From contig JAJYTD010000001.1 of the NCBI GenBank assembly GCA_021793235.1, forward strand, positions 186,001-250,000: 64,000 bases of DNA, in the 5' to 3' direction. How positions within the stretch are numbered: position 1 is the first letter of the stretch; the number at the start of each line of letters is the position of its first letter. Source of the DNA: Actinomycetes bacterium (lineage in GTDB: Bacteria > Actinomycetota > Actinomycetes > Streptosporangiales > Streptosporangiaceae). Shown here one piece after another: positions 23,294 to 33,015 of the stretch. Made by a program: the position numbers and the translations under genes. The notes under the pieces are model-generated. The model searched no databases, was not told where the DNA came from, and worked only from the letters and a program-made list of their open reading frames with translations.

Positions 23294-24856
23294 TCAGGAG
23301 CGCCGCAGCGACTCCAGTGCGGTACGGCGGGTATCAGCGGTGGGCTCCCACTGGTCGGGGCCGGTGCTGTAGACCACCATCGCGGCCGCTCCGTCCCCGG
23401 TCTGCAGAAGCATCCCGCTGAACATTCTCAACGCACCGTTCTCGCTGGCCTCGTAGGTCCAGCGGGCGGCCTCGCCCTGGGGGTGCTCGGTGTCCTCCAG
23501 GGTGATGCTGCGAAACCCCGGGACATCGGACTGCTCCTGCTGGAGGGATTCCAGGTGCTCCAGCGGGGTGTCACCGCCGAGGTCCACACTGTGCATCCGG
23601 ATGGAGCTGACCGCGTCGGGGGAGGTCATGGTCACCCCGTCTCCGGTGTCGTCGGCGCTCCAGTCCTGCGGAGCCGCGACGGTGAAGCCGCTGCCGCTGT
23701 GCTCGGTGTAGCCCTCGGGGAGGGTGAACGGCGCCGGATCCCGGGCCGGGTTGGCGCGGTCAGGGGCTGTGCTCTCAAGCGACGGGGACGATCCGGGTTC
23801 CTCGTCCTCGATGAGGACGCTGGACAGATACTCGACCAGCAATGGCGCGAGGATCAGCGTGATCAGGCCGGCGAGTATCGACAGCAGCAGCCGCACCCAT
23901 CTGCGCCGCCCGAGTCCGCTGCCGGCGGACGCGGTCATCCTCGCGCCGACAGGCATGGGGATGCTCGGTCCCGTTCCGCCCGGTGCCACGGGCAGCTCAT
24001 CGGAGACGTCGAGTTGGGTGGGGGTGAGGTCGTCGGTGGTGGAACCGCTGATCACCCTGGCCAGGGCCGCGTCCAGCGCCGGACCGCAGAGCCGGTGCTC
24101 GGGGTCGTGCTGCAGCATCCCGTTGAGTACGGGCCGCAGCGCGCCGGCGCGCTGGGCGGGGTCGGGCGCGTCTTCGATGGCCGCGGTGAGCCGTGCGGCG
24201 TTGGTGGGCCGTTCGAAGGCCGGCCTCCCCTCGACGGCGAAGTACAGCGTGGCGCCCAGCGACCACACGTCGGCCGCGGGGGTCATGGCGTTGCTCTTCA
24301 GCCGCTCCGGGGCGACATAGCCGGGGGAGCCGGGAAGATTCCCGGTGAGGGTGAGCTTGTCCTCGGAGTCTGATACCGCGATGCCGAAGTCGGACAGCAG
24401 GGCGCGGCCGTCGGCCAGCAGCATGACATTGGCGGGTTTGACGTCGCGATGCAGCACTCCGCCCTCGTGTGCCGTGTTCAGTGCGTCGAACAGTTGGCGG
24501 CCGATCTCTGCGGTGCGCCGCGGGGACAGGGGGCCGTCCTCGGCTACGACACGGTCCAGCCCGCGGCCCGAGACCAGTTCCATGACGATCCACGGTCGCT
24601 CGTTCTCCTGCACGACATCGTGGATGGTGACGATGGAGGGATGAGTGCTCAGCCCGGCGCTGATGCGCGCCTCGCGCATGGTGCGGGCCAGGAGCTCGTC
24701 GCGCTTCTCGGGCTCGAGGTCACGGGCGACCCGAACCTCCTTGATCGCGATCTGGCGGTGCAGGAGCCGGTCTTCCGCGCGCCATACGGTGCCCATGCCG
24801 CCTTGGCCGATCGGCTCAAGGAGCCGATAGCGGTCAGCGAGTAGGTGGGAGGACAT
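23294..24856 (-). CDS. Membrane-anchored Ser/Thr protein kinase (PknB-like)
   Basis: 520 residues. The N-terminal cytoplasmic kinase domain (about 8-265) has GQGGMGTVW (P-loop), catalytic Lys39 in AIKEV, HRDVKPANV with Asp138, DFG Asp156, and an activation loop ending in GSPGYVAPERL. A single transmembrane helix is at about 322-346, then an extracellular ~170-residue domain (FTLPEGYTEHSGSGF onwards) without PASTA repeats. That domain resembles a small sensor domain seen in actinomycete kinases. The ATG at 24856 lies 8 bases after TAAGGT and has no ribosome site, so it is probably leaderless; an upstream GTG at 24862 is possible. The stimulus is unknown. Confidence 0.92.
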   Translation of the reverse strand: MSSHLLADRYRLLEPIGQGGMGTVWRAEDRLLHRQIAIKEVRVARDLEPEKRDELLARTMREARISAGLSTHPSIVTIHDVVQENERPWIVMELVSGRGLDRVVAEDGPLSPRRTAEIGRQLFDALNTAHEGGVLHRDVKPANVMLLADGRALLSDFGIAVSDSEDKLTLTGNLPGSPGYVAPERLKSNAMTPAADVWSLGATLYFAVEGRPAFERPTNAARLTAAIEDAPDPAQRAGALRPVLNGMLQHDPEHRLCGPALDAALARVISGSTTDDLTPTQLDVSDELPVAPGGTGPSIPMPVGARMTASAGSGLGRRRWVRLLLSILAGLITLILAPLLVEYLSSVLIEDEEPGSSPSLESTAPDRANPARDPAPFTLPEGYTEHSGSGFTVAAPQDWSADDTGDGVTMTSPDAVSSIRMHSVDLGGDTPLEHLESLQQEQSDVPGFRSITLEDTEHPQGEAARWTYEASENGALRMFSGMLLQTGDGAAAMVVYSTGPDQWEPTADTRRTALESLRRS

Positions 24857-24864
24857 GCCCACAG

Positions 24865-24870
24865 ACCTTA
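24865..24870 (-). promoter_or_regulatory. Minus-10 hexamer (TAAGGT) of the kinase gene
   Basis: TAAGGT on the minus strand, 8 bases before the ATG. It fits TANNNT and predicts a leaderless or near-leaderless message. Confidence 0.4.
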
Positions 24871-25191
24871 GCGTCAGGCGGCGCGTGTGTGGATCGCGCG
24901 AAGGTCACCGCTTGGAGACGTCGTGCGCGCATCCCCCGACCGGGAAGAGCCGTGTTCTCCCGGATCTTTGCGGATGCCTTGGGCGCGGGTCGGGCGGGAA
25001 CCGGGTTCCTGTACAGCAGGGCACTGAAGAGCCCGGCCGCAGCGCCGGACGCGCCGCACTCGGGCCTTCTCGCCCCGTCGGGGCGGCTGCCGGCCGACCC
25101 CTGAAGGACACCCGCACACGTGCTTTGCGCGTCATCCGAGCGGGTATCCAAAGATCGAACAACGATCAATGGCGATCGGAAGGGAACCTGG
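24871..25191. other. Divergent intergenic region, kinase and rocD
   Basis: No convincing gene. Close to rocD the sequence becomes less GC-rich and carries three CGATC/GATCG copies between 25152 and 25178 (AGATCGAAC, ACGATCAAT, GCGATCGGA), which may be regulator contacts. Nothing else recognised. Confidence 0.35.
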
Positions 25192-26469
25192 ATGGGCGAC
25201 ACCCGCGATCTAGGTCGAGATGGCAGCGATCCTGCCAGATCCATCACTTCGACCACCGACCACATCGGCCTGGCCGAGCTGCATTCCGCACACAACTACA
25301 ACCCGCTGCCCGTCGTGATCGCCGAAGGCGACGGGGCCTGGGTCACCGACGTGGAGGGGCGGCGCTACCTCGACTGCCTGGCCGGCTACTCGGCGATGAA
25401 CTTCGGCCATCACAACCCCGACCTGCTGGCCGCCGCGCATCACCAGCTGGACCGCGTGACACTGACCAGCCGCGCCTTCTACAACGACCAGTTCGGGCCG
25501 TTTGCCACGGATCTTGCCGGCCTTGTCGGCAAGGAGAAGGTACTGCCGATGAACACCGGCGCCGAAGCCGTCGAGACCGCCATCAAGGTCGCCCGCCGGT
25601 GGGCCTACGACGTGAAGGGTGTTCCTGACGGCCACGCCACCATCATCGTTGCGGACGGCAACTTCCACGGCCGCACCACTACCATCGTCTCATTCTCCCA
25701 GGACCCCGACGCCTACAGCGGGTTCGGCCCCTACACCCCCGGCTTCCGGGTCGTCCCGTTCGGCGATGCGGCGGCCATCGCCGAGGCCATCGACGCGACC
25801 ACGGCCGCTGTGCTCATCGAGCCGATCCAGGGCGAGGCCGGTGTCATCGTTCCGCCGTCGGATTACCTGCCGCGGGTTCGGGAAATCTGCGACCGCGAAC
25901 AGGTACTGTTCATCGCCGATGAGGTGCAGTCGGGGCTCGGCCGGACCGGGACTGTCGGGGCGTGCGAGCACAGCGGTGTCGTCCCCGACGCGTACGTGTT
26001 CGGTAAAGCCCTTGGCGGCGGGATCCTGCCCGTTTCGGCCGTCGTCGCCAACGAGGACGTTCTGGGCGTGATCGAACCCGGCCAGCATGGCAGCACGTTC
26101 GGCGGCAACCCGCTGGCCTGCGCCATAGGGCGCACCGTCGTACGGATGCTGCGTGAAGGCCCGTACCTGGCGAACGCCCGGCGTCTGGGTGAGGTGCTTC
26201 GCGCCCGGCTCAAGGAGTTCACCGGCAACGGCATCGTGTCCGCGCGCAGTGTCGGGCTGTGGGCGGGCATCGACGTCGACGAATCCCTCGCCGGCGGGCG
26301 CGACCTGTGCGAGCGTCTTGCTCAGCGCGGTGTCCTGGTGAAGGACACCCACGGTTCCACCATCCGGCTGTCCCCGCCGCTGGTCGTTGCCGAGGAGGAC
26401 CTCCACTGGGCGCTGGACCAGCTCGGATCCGTCCTCGATGACCTCCGGTCGCAAGAAAGGGCGCGTTGA
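25192..26469 (+). CDS. rocD: Ornithine aminotransferase
   Basis: A 425-residue class III PLP aminotransferase that converts ornithine and 2-oxoglutarate to glutamate 5-semialdehyde and glutamate, in arginine breakdown and proline formation. Signatures: HNYNPLPVVIAEGDGAWV near the N-terminus, NTGAEAVETAIKVARRW, IEPIQGEAGVIVPP, FIADEVQSGLGRTG, and the Schiff-base Lys272 in FGKALGGG. The length and the GAEAVETAIK motif fit RocD better than acetylornithine or GABA aminotransferases. The ATG follows GGAAGGG by about 8 bases. No arginase or rocA gene is adjacent. Confidence 0.9.
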   Translation: MGDTRDLGRDGSDPARSITSTTDHIGLAELHSAHNYNPLPVVIAEGDGAWVTDVEGRRYLDCLAGYSAMNFGHHNPDLLAAAHHQLDRVTLTSRAFYNDQFGPFATDLAGLVGKEKVLPMNTGAEAVETAIKVARRWAYDVKGVPDGHATIIVADGNFHGRTTTIVSFSQDPDAYSGFGPYTPGFRVVPFGDAAAIAEAIDATTAAVLIEPIQGEAGVIVPPSDYLPRVREICDREQVLFIADEVQSGLGRTGTVGACEHSGVVPDAYVFGKALGGGILPVSAVVANEDVLGVIEPGQHGSTFGGNPLACAIGRTVVRMLREGPYLANARRLGEVLRARLKEFTGNGIVSARSVGLWAGIDVDESLAGGRDLCERLAQRGVLVKDTHGSTIRLSPPLVVAEEDLHWALDQLGSVLDDLRSQERAR

Positions 26470-26510
26470 CACCCTCCCGTTTCTCCGAGCTCGGCGATAA
26501 AGGAGTGTCC

Positions 26511-27617
26511 CTAGTCGATTTCTGAGGCGAGTACCTCCGGGCTCGCGTTCTCCAGGGTCTCGCGCGCCGCATACAGAGGGCGCTCCGGGCCGTCGTCGAT
26601 CTGGTCGGACACCCGGTCGCCGAACGCGCTCTGCCCGAGGGCATTGGGGTGGAAGGTGCTGCGGTCGATCGTGATGCCGCCGGTCAGGTCGGCCAGCAGC
26701 ACCCCGTTGAGCCACGGCTCCTCGGTGCCCACCTCGTGTCCTTCCAGGGAGTTGTAGACGTCGATGTACTCCACGCTGCCCACCTGCCGGTCGTCGACGA
26801 TCTCGGCGTCTGCCTCGGCGGCGGCCTCCTTGATCTGTTCGTTGAACCGCTTGGTCATCCGGTTCAGCCACTGCTGATCGGTGACCGTGAGCGTGTAGTA
26901 CATGCCCGTGGGTTCGGCGGGGAACAGCCGCGGGTAACCGAGCACGAGTATCCGGGCATCCGGTGCCCGTACGCGGATCTCGGCGATCAGATCCTCGAAA
27001 GTGGACTCGAAGACCCCCATCCGCTGCTCGATGTCCGGCTCCTGGTCGACGCAGACGTGGGACTCGACCACGGGCAGGCGCATCATGCAGGTGCGCAGAA
27101 TCGACGTGAACCCCAGGTCGTTCCCGCCGATGCCGAGTGTGACCAGGGAGGAGTGAGTGCTGACCCGGTCGAGCTGGGAGTCCGCCGAGCCGAGGTCCTC
27201 CAGCATCGCATTCCCCTTCTGGCTGCTGCAGGCAAAAAAGCCCAGCTCCCCCGCGAAGTCGTAGGCCGCTGCGATCTTCTCCGGGTAGGCGTTGGCCGAA
27301 CGTCGGCATCCCCCCTCACCGGTGGTTCCGGGAGCGTAGTCGTCGGCACCATGGCCTGAAGAGTAGGAATCGCCCAGCGCAACGTAGTTTCCCCAAATGG
27401 CGGCCTCAACCGGGGACAGTTGTGTGCGCCAGCCGGAACTCCCGGATTCCTCGTGGCGGCCCGGTGCCGCTCCACAACCCGAACCGGTGAGGTCGCACCA
27501 GGCGTCGAGCACGCCACTACGGGTGGTCGGTATGGCGAGTACGGCGATGCAGAGGAGGACGAGCAGCCCTGCGATTCCGGGAATGAGGGTGCGCCTGCTG
27601 ATCTCCGGTATTCGCAC
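26511..27617 (-). CDS. Exported SGNH/GDSL hydrolase
   Basis: 368 residues. One N-terminal hydrophobic helix (about 13-33) acts as signal or anchor; the rest is an extracellular SGNH esterase/lipase domain. Catalytic blocks: GDSYSSG (block I, Ser), the TLGIGGNDLGF Gly and Asn blocks, and the C-terminal His in STFHPNALGQSAF. Several Cys (in GGCRRS, FFACSS, LRTCMM, SHVCVD) suggest disulfides. Relatives are secreted lipases or carbohydrate esterases of streptomycetes. The substrate is unknown. It is convergent with rocD. Confidence 0.87.
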   Translation of the reverse strand: MRIPEISRRTLIPGIAGLLVLLCIAVLAIPTTRSGVLDAWCDLTGSGCGAAPGRHEESGSSGWRTQLSPVEAAIWGNYVALGDSYSSGHGADDYAPGTTGEGGCRRSANAYPEKIAAAYDFAGELGFFACSSQKGNAMLEDLGSADSQLDRVSTHSSLVTLGIGGNDLGFTSILRTCMMRLPVVESHVCVDQEPDIEQRMGVFESTFEDLIAEIRVRAPDARILVLGYPRLFPAEPTGMYYTLTVTDQQWLNRMTKRFNEQIKEAAAEADAEIVDDRQVGSVEYIDVYNSLEGHEVGTEEPWLNGVLLADLTGGITIDRSTFHPNALGQSAFGDRVSDQIDDGPERPLYAARETLENASPEVLASEID

Positions 27618-27987
27618 CGTCCGCTCTGCCTCTCGCTTTCTCGCGTCTGCCCGCCACGACGAAGATTACCGGGAACACACGGAAAAACCGCCTGACAGAG
27701 CCGGTACAGGCCAACCGAAAGGGGTGTGGGGCGGGCCGCGTTGATGGTGTGCCGCCTGTGTCGGCCATGGGCCGTACCGCTCTTTCCCCGCGGCCGGGCG
27801 GGGCCGCCGGCGTCAAGGCCGACAGCGGTACCCGGCGGTAAGGGGACGCATGGGTATACCGGCGCACCCCCAGAGGCCCCGACCGCCCCCCGGTGTTGTT
27901 AGATGATGAGCGTCACATCCGCACCCGACTGGGGCTTTGCCCACCTGCGCGGGTCGCTCATTGTGCAGCAGAAGGAGGGGCACGAGA
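27618..27987. other. Divergent intergenic region with a large stem
   Basis: No gene seen in 370 bases. The inverted arms GTACCGCT (27774-27781) and AGCGGTAC (27824-27831) enclose a smaller CCCCG/CGGGG hairpin, giving a long structured element roughly midway between the divergent starts. Confidence 0.4.
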
Positions 27988-29991
27988 ATGTCGCAGCGGA
28001 CACAGCCACCGGTGCTCTGGGAGCCCGACACCCAGCGACGGGAGCGCGCGAACATCACGGCCTTCGCCCGTTGGGCATGGGAGAACCGGGACTCCTACCG
28101 GCGAGCCTGCGGGCAAGCGGAGCCGGCCGCCTATGACACGCTGTGGCGCTGGTCGGTGACCGACCTGGACGGTTTCTGGTCGGCCGTTTGGGAGTACTAC
28201 GGCGTGCGAGCGGACACCCCGTACGAGCAGGTACTGGCGGACCGCTCGATGCCCGGGGCGGTGTGGTTCCCCGGTGCGCGGCTGAACTACGCGCGCCACA
28301 TCTTCGAGGGCAAGGACGACGACGCCGTGGCCATCCGGCACGCCTCCGAACTGCGGGTCCTGGGGGAGTGGACCTGGGGCGAACTCAAACGCCGCACCGC
28401 CGCCATCGCGACCGGCCTGCGCCAGCTCGGGGTCCGCCCCGGCGACCGCGTCGTCGCCTACCTGCCCAACATCGCCGAGTCTGTTGCCGCGTTCTACGCC
28501 TGTGCCTCCATCGGCGCGGTGTGGTCGTCATGCTCGCCGGACTTCGGAGTCCGCAGCGTCGTCGACCGCTTCGCACAGATCGAACCGAAGGTGCTGCTCG
28601 CCGTCGACGGCTACCGCTACGGCGGCAAGGACTTCGACCGCACCGGCGTCGTCGCTGAACTGCGTGCACAGCTTCCGACGGTCGAGCACACCATTGTCCT
28701 CCCCTACCTGTACGACCGACCGGTGGAAGGCACCCTCGCCTGGGAGGAACTGGAATCGGCCGGAGGCGGAGCCGAACCGGAGTTCACACCTCTGCCGTTC
28801 GACCACCCGCTGTGGGTGCTCTACTCCTCCGGTACCACGGGCCTGCCCAAGGCCATCGTCCACGGGCACGGCGGCATCCTGCTGGAGCAGGTGAAGAACC
28901 TGAACCTGCACTTGGACGCGCACAGCGACGACCGGGTCCTCTGGTTCACCACTACGGGATGGATGATGTGGAACTTCCTGGTCAGCGTGCTGCTGACCGA
29001 TGCTTCCATCGTCCTGTACGACGGCTCACCGGGCTACCCTGACCTCGGGGTGCTGTGGGACCTGGCCGAACGCGCCGGCGTCACGATCTTCGGCACCAGT
29101 GCGGGGTACCTCGCGAGCTGCATGAAAGCCGGAATCCACCCCACCGAGGGCCGCGACCTGTCCCGGATGCACGCGATCGGCTCCACCGGGTCTCCGCTCA
29201 GCCCTGAAGGGTTCGACTGGTGCTACCGTGAGTTCGGCGACGGCTTGTGGCTCTTCTCCACCAGCGGCGGTACCGACATCTGCAGTTGCCTGGTCGGCGG
29301 TGTCCCGACACTTCCGGTGTACGAGGGTGAAATCCAGGCGCGCTGTCTCGGCATGGCCGTCGCCTCGTGGGATTCCGAGGGCGCGCGGCTCATCGGTGAG
29401 GTCGGTGAACTGGTCGTAACCGAGCCGGCCCCCTCGATGCCGATCTACTTCTGGGGCGATCCTGACGGTGAACGGTTGCGCGACAGCTACTTCTCGATGT
29501 ACCCGGGCACCTGGCGGCACGGCGACTGGATCGAGATCACCGAGCGCGGCACCGCCGTCATCTACGGCCGTTCCGACTCCACCATCAACCGCGGCGGGAT
29601 CCGCATGGGCACCAGTGAGATCTACCGGGCTGTGCTCGCGCTGGACGAGATCGTCGACGCGCTCGTAGTGGACGTGCCCCGATCCGACGGCGGCTCCCGC
29701 ATCGAGCTGTTCGTTGTGGTCCGCGAAGGGGCGGTGCTGGACGATGGGCTGACGTCGCGTCTGGAGCGGCGCATCAGGGAGGACTGCTCGCCGCGCCACG
29801 TGCCCGACGAGGTGCACGCCATCTCCGAAGTGCCGCGCACACTCTCCGGAAAGGTGCTGGAGGTACCGGTCAAGCGGATCCTGATGGGGGAGGAGCCGGA
29901 CAAGGTGGCCAGCCGCGACTCGCTCGCCAATCCGCAGGCCCTTGACTTCTTCAGTCGGCTCGCACAACAGGGGCGCGGTCGGCCGGAGTAG
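27988..29991 (+). CDS. aacS: Acetoacetate-CoA ligase
   Basis: A 667-residue adenylate-forming enzyme of the acyl-CoA synthetase family that makes acetoacetyl-CoA from acetoacetate, ATP and CoA. The length and N-terminal WEPDTQRRERANITAFARW fit acetoacetate-CoA ligases rather than acetyl-CoA synthetase. Motifs: the P-loop YSSGTTGLPKAIVHGHGG (about residue 290), FSTSGGTDICS, WRHGDWIEIT, the GRSDSTINRGGIRMG hinge, and the catalytic Lys in TLSGKVLEVPVK. The ATG has AGGAGGGG about 9 bases upstream. It could use the acetoacetate made by fumarylacetoacetase or from leucine breakdown. Confidence 0.93.
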   Translation: MSQRTQPPVLWEPDTQRRERANITAFARWAWENRDSYRRACGQAEPAAYDTLWRWSVTDLDGFWSAVWEYYGVRADTPYEQVLADRSMPGAVWFPGARLNYARHIFEGKDDDAVAIRHASELRVLGEWTWGELKRRTAAIATGLRQLGVRPGDRVVAYLPNIAESVAAFYACASIGAVWSSCSPDFGVRSVVDRFAQIEPKVLLAVDGYRYGGKDFDRTGVVAELRAQLPTVEHTIVLPYLYDRPVEGTLAWEELESAGGGAEPEFTPLPFDHPLWVLYSSGTTGLPKAIVHGHGGILLEQVKNLNLHLDAHSDDRVLWFTTTGWMMWNFLVSVLLTDASIVLYDGSPGYPDLGVLWDLAERAGVTIFGTSAGYLASCMKAGIHPTEGRDLSRMHAIGSTGSPLSPEGFDWCYREFGDGLWLFSTSGGTDICSCLVGGVPTLPVYEGEIQARCLGMAVASWDSEGARLIGEVGELVVTEPAPSMPIYFWGDPDGERLRDSYFSMYPGTWRHGDWIEITERGTAVIYGRSDSTINRGGIRMGTSEIYRAVLALDEIVDALVVDVPRSDGGSRIELFVVVREGAVLDDGLTSRLERRIREDCSPRHVPDEVHAISEVPRTLSGKVLEVPVKRILMGEEPDKVASRDSLANPQALDFFSRLAQQGRGRPE

Positions 29992-30042
29992 TACGGGGAC
30001 GCCTTCCTGCGGTCCGATAGGACAAACCACGTCAATACGCTC

Positions 30043-30048
30043 TAGTCT
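30043..30048 (+). promoter_or_regulatory. Minus-10 hexamer (TAGTCT), leaderless start
   Basis: TAGTCT is 6 bases before the GTG at 30055. No ribosome site precedes that codon, so a leaderless message is likely. Confidence 0.45.
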
Positions 30049-30054
30049 GGGCGC

Positions 30055-31323
30055 GTGTCCCAGCAGATCCCCGATGCGGCGGAAGAAGAGGCAGCCGCTC
30101 CCCGAAGCGACCGGATCGTCGGTGTGGACGTGGCCCGCGCTCTCGCGGTGTTCGGCATGTTCACCGTCCACCTCGGGGTGGGAGCGATCGGCGTGTTCGG
30201 CGACGGCGCGGCCGATACGCTCCACGAGATCACCCGCGGGCGGTCCTCGGCGCTCTTCGCCTTCTTGGCCGGAGTCTCCCTGGCACTGATGACGGGGCGC
30301 ACCCTGCCGCTGAGGGGGCAGGCAGTGCAACGGGCACGAGCGCGCATCCTGGTCCGCGCGCTCGTGCTCGCCCTCCTGGGAGGCGTCCTGGATACGCTGG
30401 GCGCCCCCATCGCCGTCATCCTCACCTACTACGGGGGGTTCTTCCTCCTCGCCCTCCCACTGCTGCGGCTGCGCGCGCTCGCGCTGACGGCGACCGCGGC
30501 CGCGGTGGCGCTCCTCGGCCCGCAGGTGTCGTTCCTGGTGCGCTCGGCGATGGAGGAGGATCCCTACCGGCCCACGTCCATCGGCGGGGTCGCCGACTTC
30601 CTGCTCACCGGCTACTATCCGGCGTGCACCTTCATGGCCTTCGTAATCGCGGGGATGGCCGTCGGCCGCCTCGACCTGGGCTCCGTCCGGGTCAGGGCCG
30701 GGATGGCCGGTACCGGCGCGGGGCTGGCCGCGTTGGGCTACGGCGGCTCCTGGGTACTGATGAATCCGCTCGGCGGCCTGGACCGGCTGGTGGCAGCGCA
30801 GATTCTCTGGGCCGACGGCGCCGCTGCCGCGGAGGCCGATCCCGCTCTACTGGCGTCGGTACGCCAGTGGACGATCGATCAGATCGGCGGCCTGCACGGC
30901 CAGGTTCCCGCTGACAGCGCATGGTGGCTGCTGGTGGCCTCGCCGCACAGCGGGACCACGTTCGAGATCGCCGGGGCTATCGGTACCTCCCTGCTGGTAC
31001 TCGCCGCCTGCGTGGCGGTGGCCGACATCGCCGGGCCGCCGCTGTATCCGCTCGCCGCTGCCGGGGCGATGGCGCTCACCGTCTACACCGGCCACATCAT
31101 GGTCATCGCCGGGTTCGGCTTCTCCCATGAGGACACCGCGCCGTTCCGACTGGAGGCGTTCATCGTCGGTGCGCTCGTCCTGGCCGCCCTGTGGCGGCTG
31201 CTGTTGGGCCGCGGTCCGTTGGAGCGCGCCCTTGGGCGGCTCACCGACCGTGTGAGCCGCCTCGTTCCCCTGGAAGAAGGCGCGGGACCGGGGCGCGCGG
31301 GCCCCGGACACCTCCGCGGGTGA
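30055..31323 (+). CDS. DUF418/HGSNAT-like integral membrane protein
   Basis: 422 residues with about nine to ten transmembrane helices. It opens with RIVGVDVARALAVFGMFTVH, the motif of heparan-alpha-glucosaminide acetyltransferase-like and DUF418 proteins (acyltransferase-3 relatives), followed by GRSSALFAFLAGVSLAL. The C-terminal half resembles DUF418 (MALTVYTGHIMVIAGFGF). Family members are thought to be involved in acyl transfer across the membrane or in transport; no direct role is known. It starts at the GTG of 30055, 63 bases after aacS, with its own minus-10. The C-terminal ~30 residues are hydrophilic. Confidence 0.8.
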   Translation: MSQQIPDAAEEEAAAPRSDRIVGVDVARALAVFGMFTVHLGVGAIGVFGDGAADTLHEITRGRSSALFAFLAGVSLALMTGRTLPLRGQAVQRARARILVRALVLALLGGVLDTLGAPIAVILTYYGGFFLLALPLLRLRALALTATAAAVALLGPQVSFLVRSAMEEDPYRPTSIGGVADFLLTGYYPACTFMAFVIAGMAVGRLDLGSVRVRAGMAGTGAGLAALGYGGSWVLMNPLGGLDRLVAAQILWADGAAAAEADPALLASVRQWTIDQIGGLHGQVPADSAWWLLVASPHSGTTFEIAGAIGTSLLVLAACVAVADIAGPPLYPLAAAGAMALTVYTGHIMVIAGFGFSHEDTAPFRLEAFIVGALVLAALWRLLLGRGPLERALGRLTDRVSRLVPLEEGAGPGRAGPGHLRG

Positions 31324-31381
31324 CCTCCACCGCACACCGACCAAAGGACGGATCCCGGCGGCCCCGCCCCCGGGACCGGCG

Positions 31382-32872
31382 TCAATCGCCCTCCTTATCC
31401 TCTTTTTTCGCCTCGGCCCGTGCCGCGAGTGCCGCCTCGTGGCGGGCGCCCGGATCCCAGCCGGTATCAACGGCCCTCTTCTGCACCAGGATCGCGGCGG
31501 TGAGCAGTAGGGCGGCCAGAAGCAGCGCCACGACCACCCCGGCGATGTCCCCGGCCCGGAACGAGTACCCGATCACGATGCCGAACCAACCGAAGTCGGT
31601 GTCTCCGAAGGTGGTGTTGGCCGTTCCGAAGCTGCCGAGCACACCGAGCAGGAACGCCGGCAGCAGGGTGATGAGCACGCCGTTGACGAACGCTCCGAGC
31701 ACCGCGCCCCGGCGGCCGCCCGTCGCGTTGCCGAAGACGCCGGCGGCCCCACCGGTGAAGAAGTGCGGAACCAGGCCGGGCAGGATCAGCGCGAACCCGA
31801 ACAACGGGCTGACGGCGAAGGCCATGACAGCGAGGGTCGCCAGGCCGCCGACGAAGCTGGACAGAAACCCGATGAGGACCGCGTTCTGCGCGAACGGGAA
31901 CACGATCGGGGCGTCCAGCGCCGGAACCGCGCCCGGGACGATCCGTTCGGCAATGCCCTGGAAGGCCGGGACGAGCTCGCCCAGGATGGTCCGCACACCG
32001 AAGAGGATCACCGCGACGCCGATACCGAACCGCAGGCCCTGCATCGCCGACTGCATCAGAAAGTGCCCGATCGTGGGGTCCACGCCTTCTGCGGGCGGGA
32101 ACATGTCCAGGGCCGCCCTGGTGCCTTCACTCACCCAGAACACCATGGCGACGGCGATGTAGACGAGCACCATGGACAGTGCTGTCGCCACCATCGAGTC
32201 GCGGAGGAAACGCAGGCCTTCGGGCAGCTTCATGTCCTCAGTGCTGCGGCTGGTGCGCCCGACGAGCTGCCCGGTCGCGCCCGCGGCGACATAGCCGAGT
32301 GTGCCGAAGTGCCCAATGGCGATCTTTCCGTCGCCGCCGACCCGACGTGTCCACGGCTGAGCCAGCGCGGGCATGGCCACCATCACCACCGCGAGCAGGA
32401 ACGCGCCGAGCGGGACCGTGGCGACCGCCGGAAGCGAGGTCGTGGCCAGCACCATGGTCAGCAGAGTCGCCATGAAGAGGGTGTGGTGGCCGGTCAGGAA
32501 CACATAGCGCAGGGGGGTGAACCGGGCCAGGAGCAGGCTGAGCGCAAAGCCCGCGATCATGATCCAGGCCACCTGGGAACCGAACTGCTCCTGGGCGATG
32601 GCGACGATGGCCTCGTTGGTCGGTACGACGCCTTGGGCACCCGCGGAATCCTGGATCATCACGCCGAGCGGGTCCAGCGCCGCCACGACCAGTCCGGCAC
32701 CCGCATCGATCAGCAGGAATCCCAGGATCGCCTTGATACCGCCGCCGATGATCTGGCCGGCGGATCTGCGCAGCGCTATCAATCCGGCCGCGGTGATCAG
32801 GCCGACCATGTAGGCGGGAACGCTCAGGATCTCGTTGACGGTGAATTGGACGACAGCGACAGTCCATTCCAT
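31382..32872 (-). CDS. PTS ascorbate-type permease, EIIC (UlaA/SgaT family)
   Basis: A 496-residue membrane component of a phosphotransferase system with about 10-11 transmembrane helices. The N-terminal GGGIKAILGFLLIDAGAGLV and the central VFLTGHHTLFMATL and IGHFGTLGYVAAGATGQLVG stretches match the UlaA family, which imports L-ascorbate or other sugar acids and phosphorylates them through EIIB. The ATG at 32872 follows AGGAGCG by 4 bases; an upstream in-frame GTG extension is Pro-rich and lacks support. It is the last gene of the A-B-C operon, with a 143-base gap and a hairpin before it. No catabolic ula genes are present, so the substrate is open. Confidence 0.9.
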   Translation of the reverse strand: MEWTVAVVQFTVNEILSVPAYMVGLITAAGLIALRRSAGQIIGGGIKAILGFLLIDAGAGLVVAALDPLGVMIQDSAGAQGVVPTNEAIVAIAQEQFGSQVAWIMIAGFALSLLLARFTPLRYVFLTGHHTLFMATLLTMVLATTSLPAVATVPLGAFLLAVVMVAMPALAQPWTRRVGGDGKIAIGHFGTLGYVAAGATGQLVGRTSRSTEDMKLPEGLRFLRDSMVATALSMVLVYIAVAMVFWVSEGTRAALDMFPPAEGVDPTIGHFLMQSAMQGLRFGIGVAVILFGVRTILGELVPAFQGIAERIVPGAVPALDAPIVFPFAQNAVLIGFLSSFVGGLATLAVMAFAVSPLFGFALILPGLVPHFFTGGAAGVFGNATGGRRGAVLGAFVNGVLITLLPAFLLGVLGSFGTANTTFGDTDFGWFGIVIGYSFRAGDIAGVVVALLLAALLLTAAILVQKRAVDTGWDPGARHEAALAARAEAKKEDKEGD

Positions 32873-32922
32873 GAACCGCTCCTTTGCGAAGACCACAGTC
32901 GAGGTGGACACGGGCGCCGCAG

Positions 32923-32946
32923 GAGGGGGCGGCACGCCGCCCTCCC
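32923..32946. repeat. Intra-operon hairpin between EIIB and EIIC
   Basis: GGAGGGGGCGGC pairs with GCCGCCCTCC (one bulge, 2-base loop) 51 bases before the EIIC start. It may protect the mRNA end or attenuate transcription inside the operon. There is no T-run. Confidence 0.45.
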
Positions 32947-33015
32947 GGCAGGGGCCTTGACGGGGGCGCGGCCAAGGGGGCTGTCTCCTGGCGGGTGCCC
33001 GTCAACGAGCGGATG

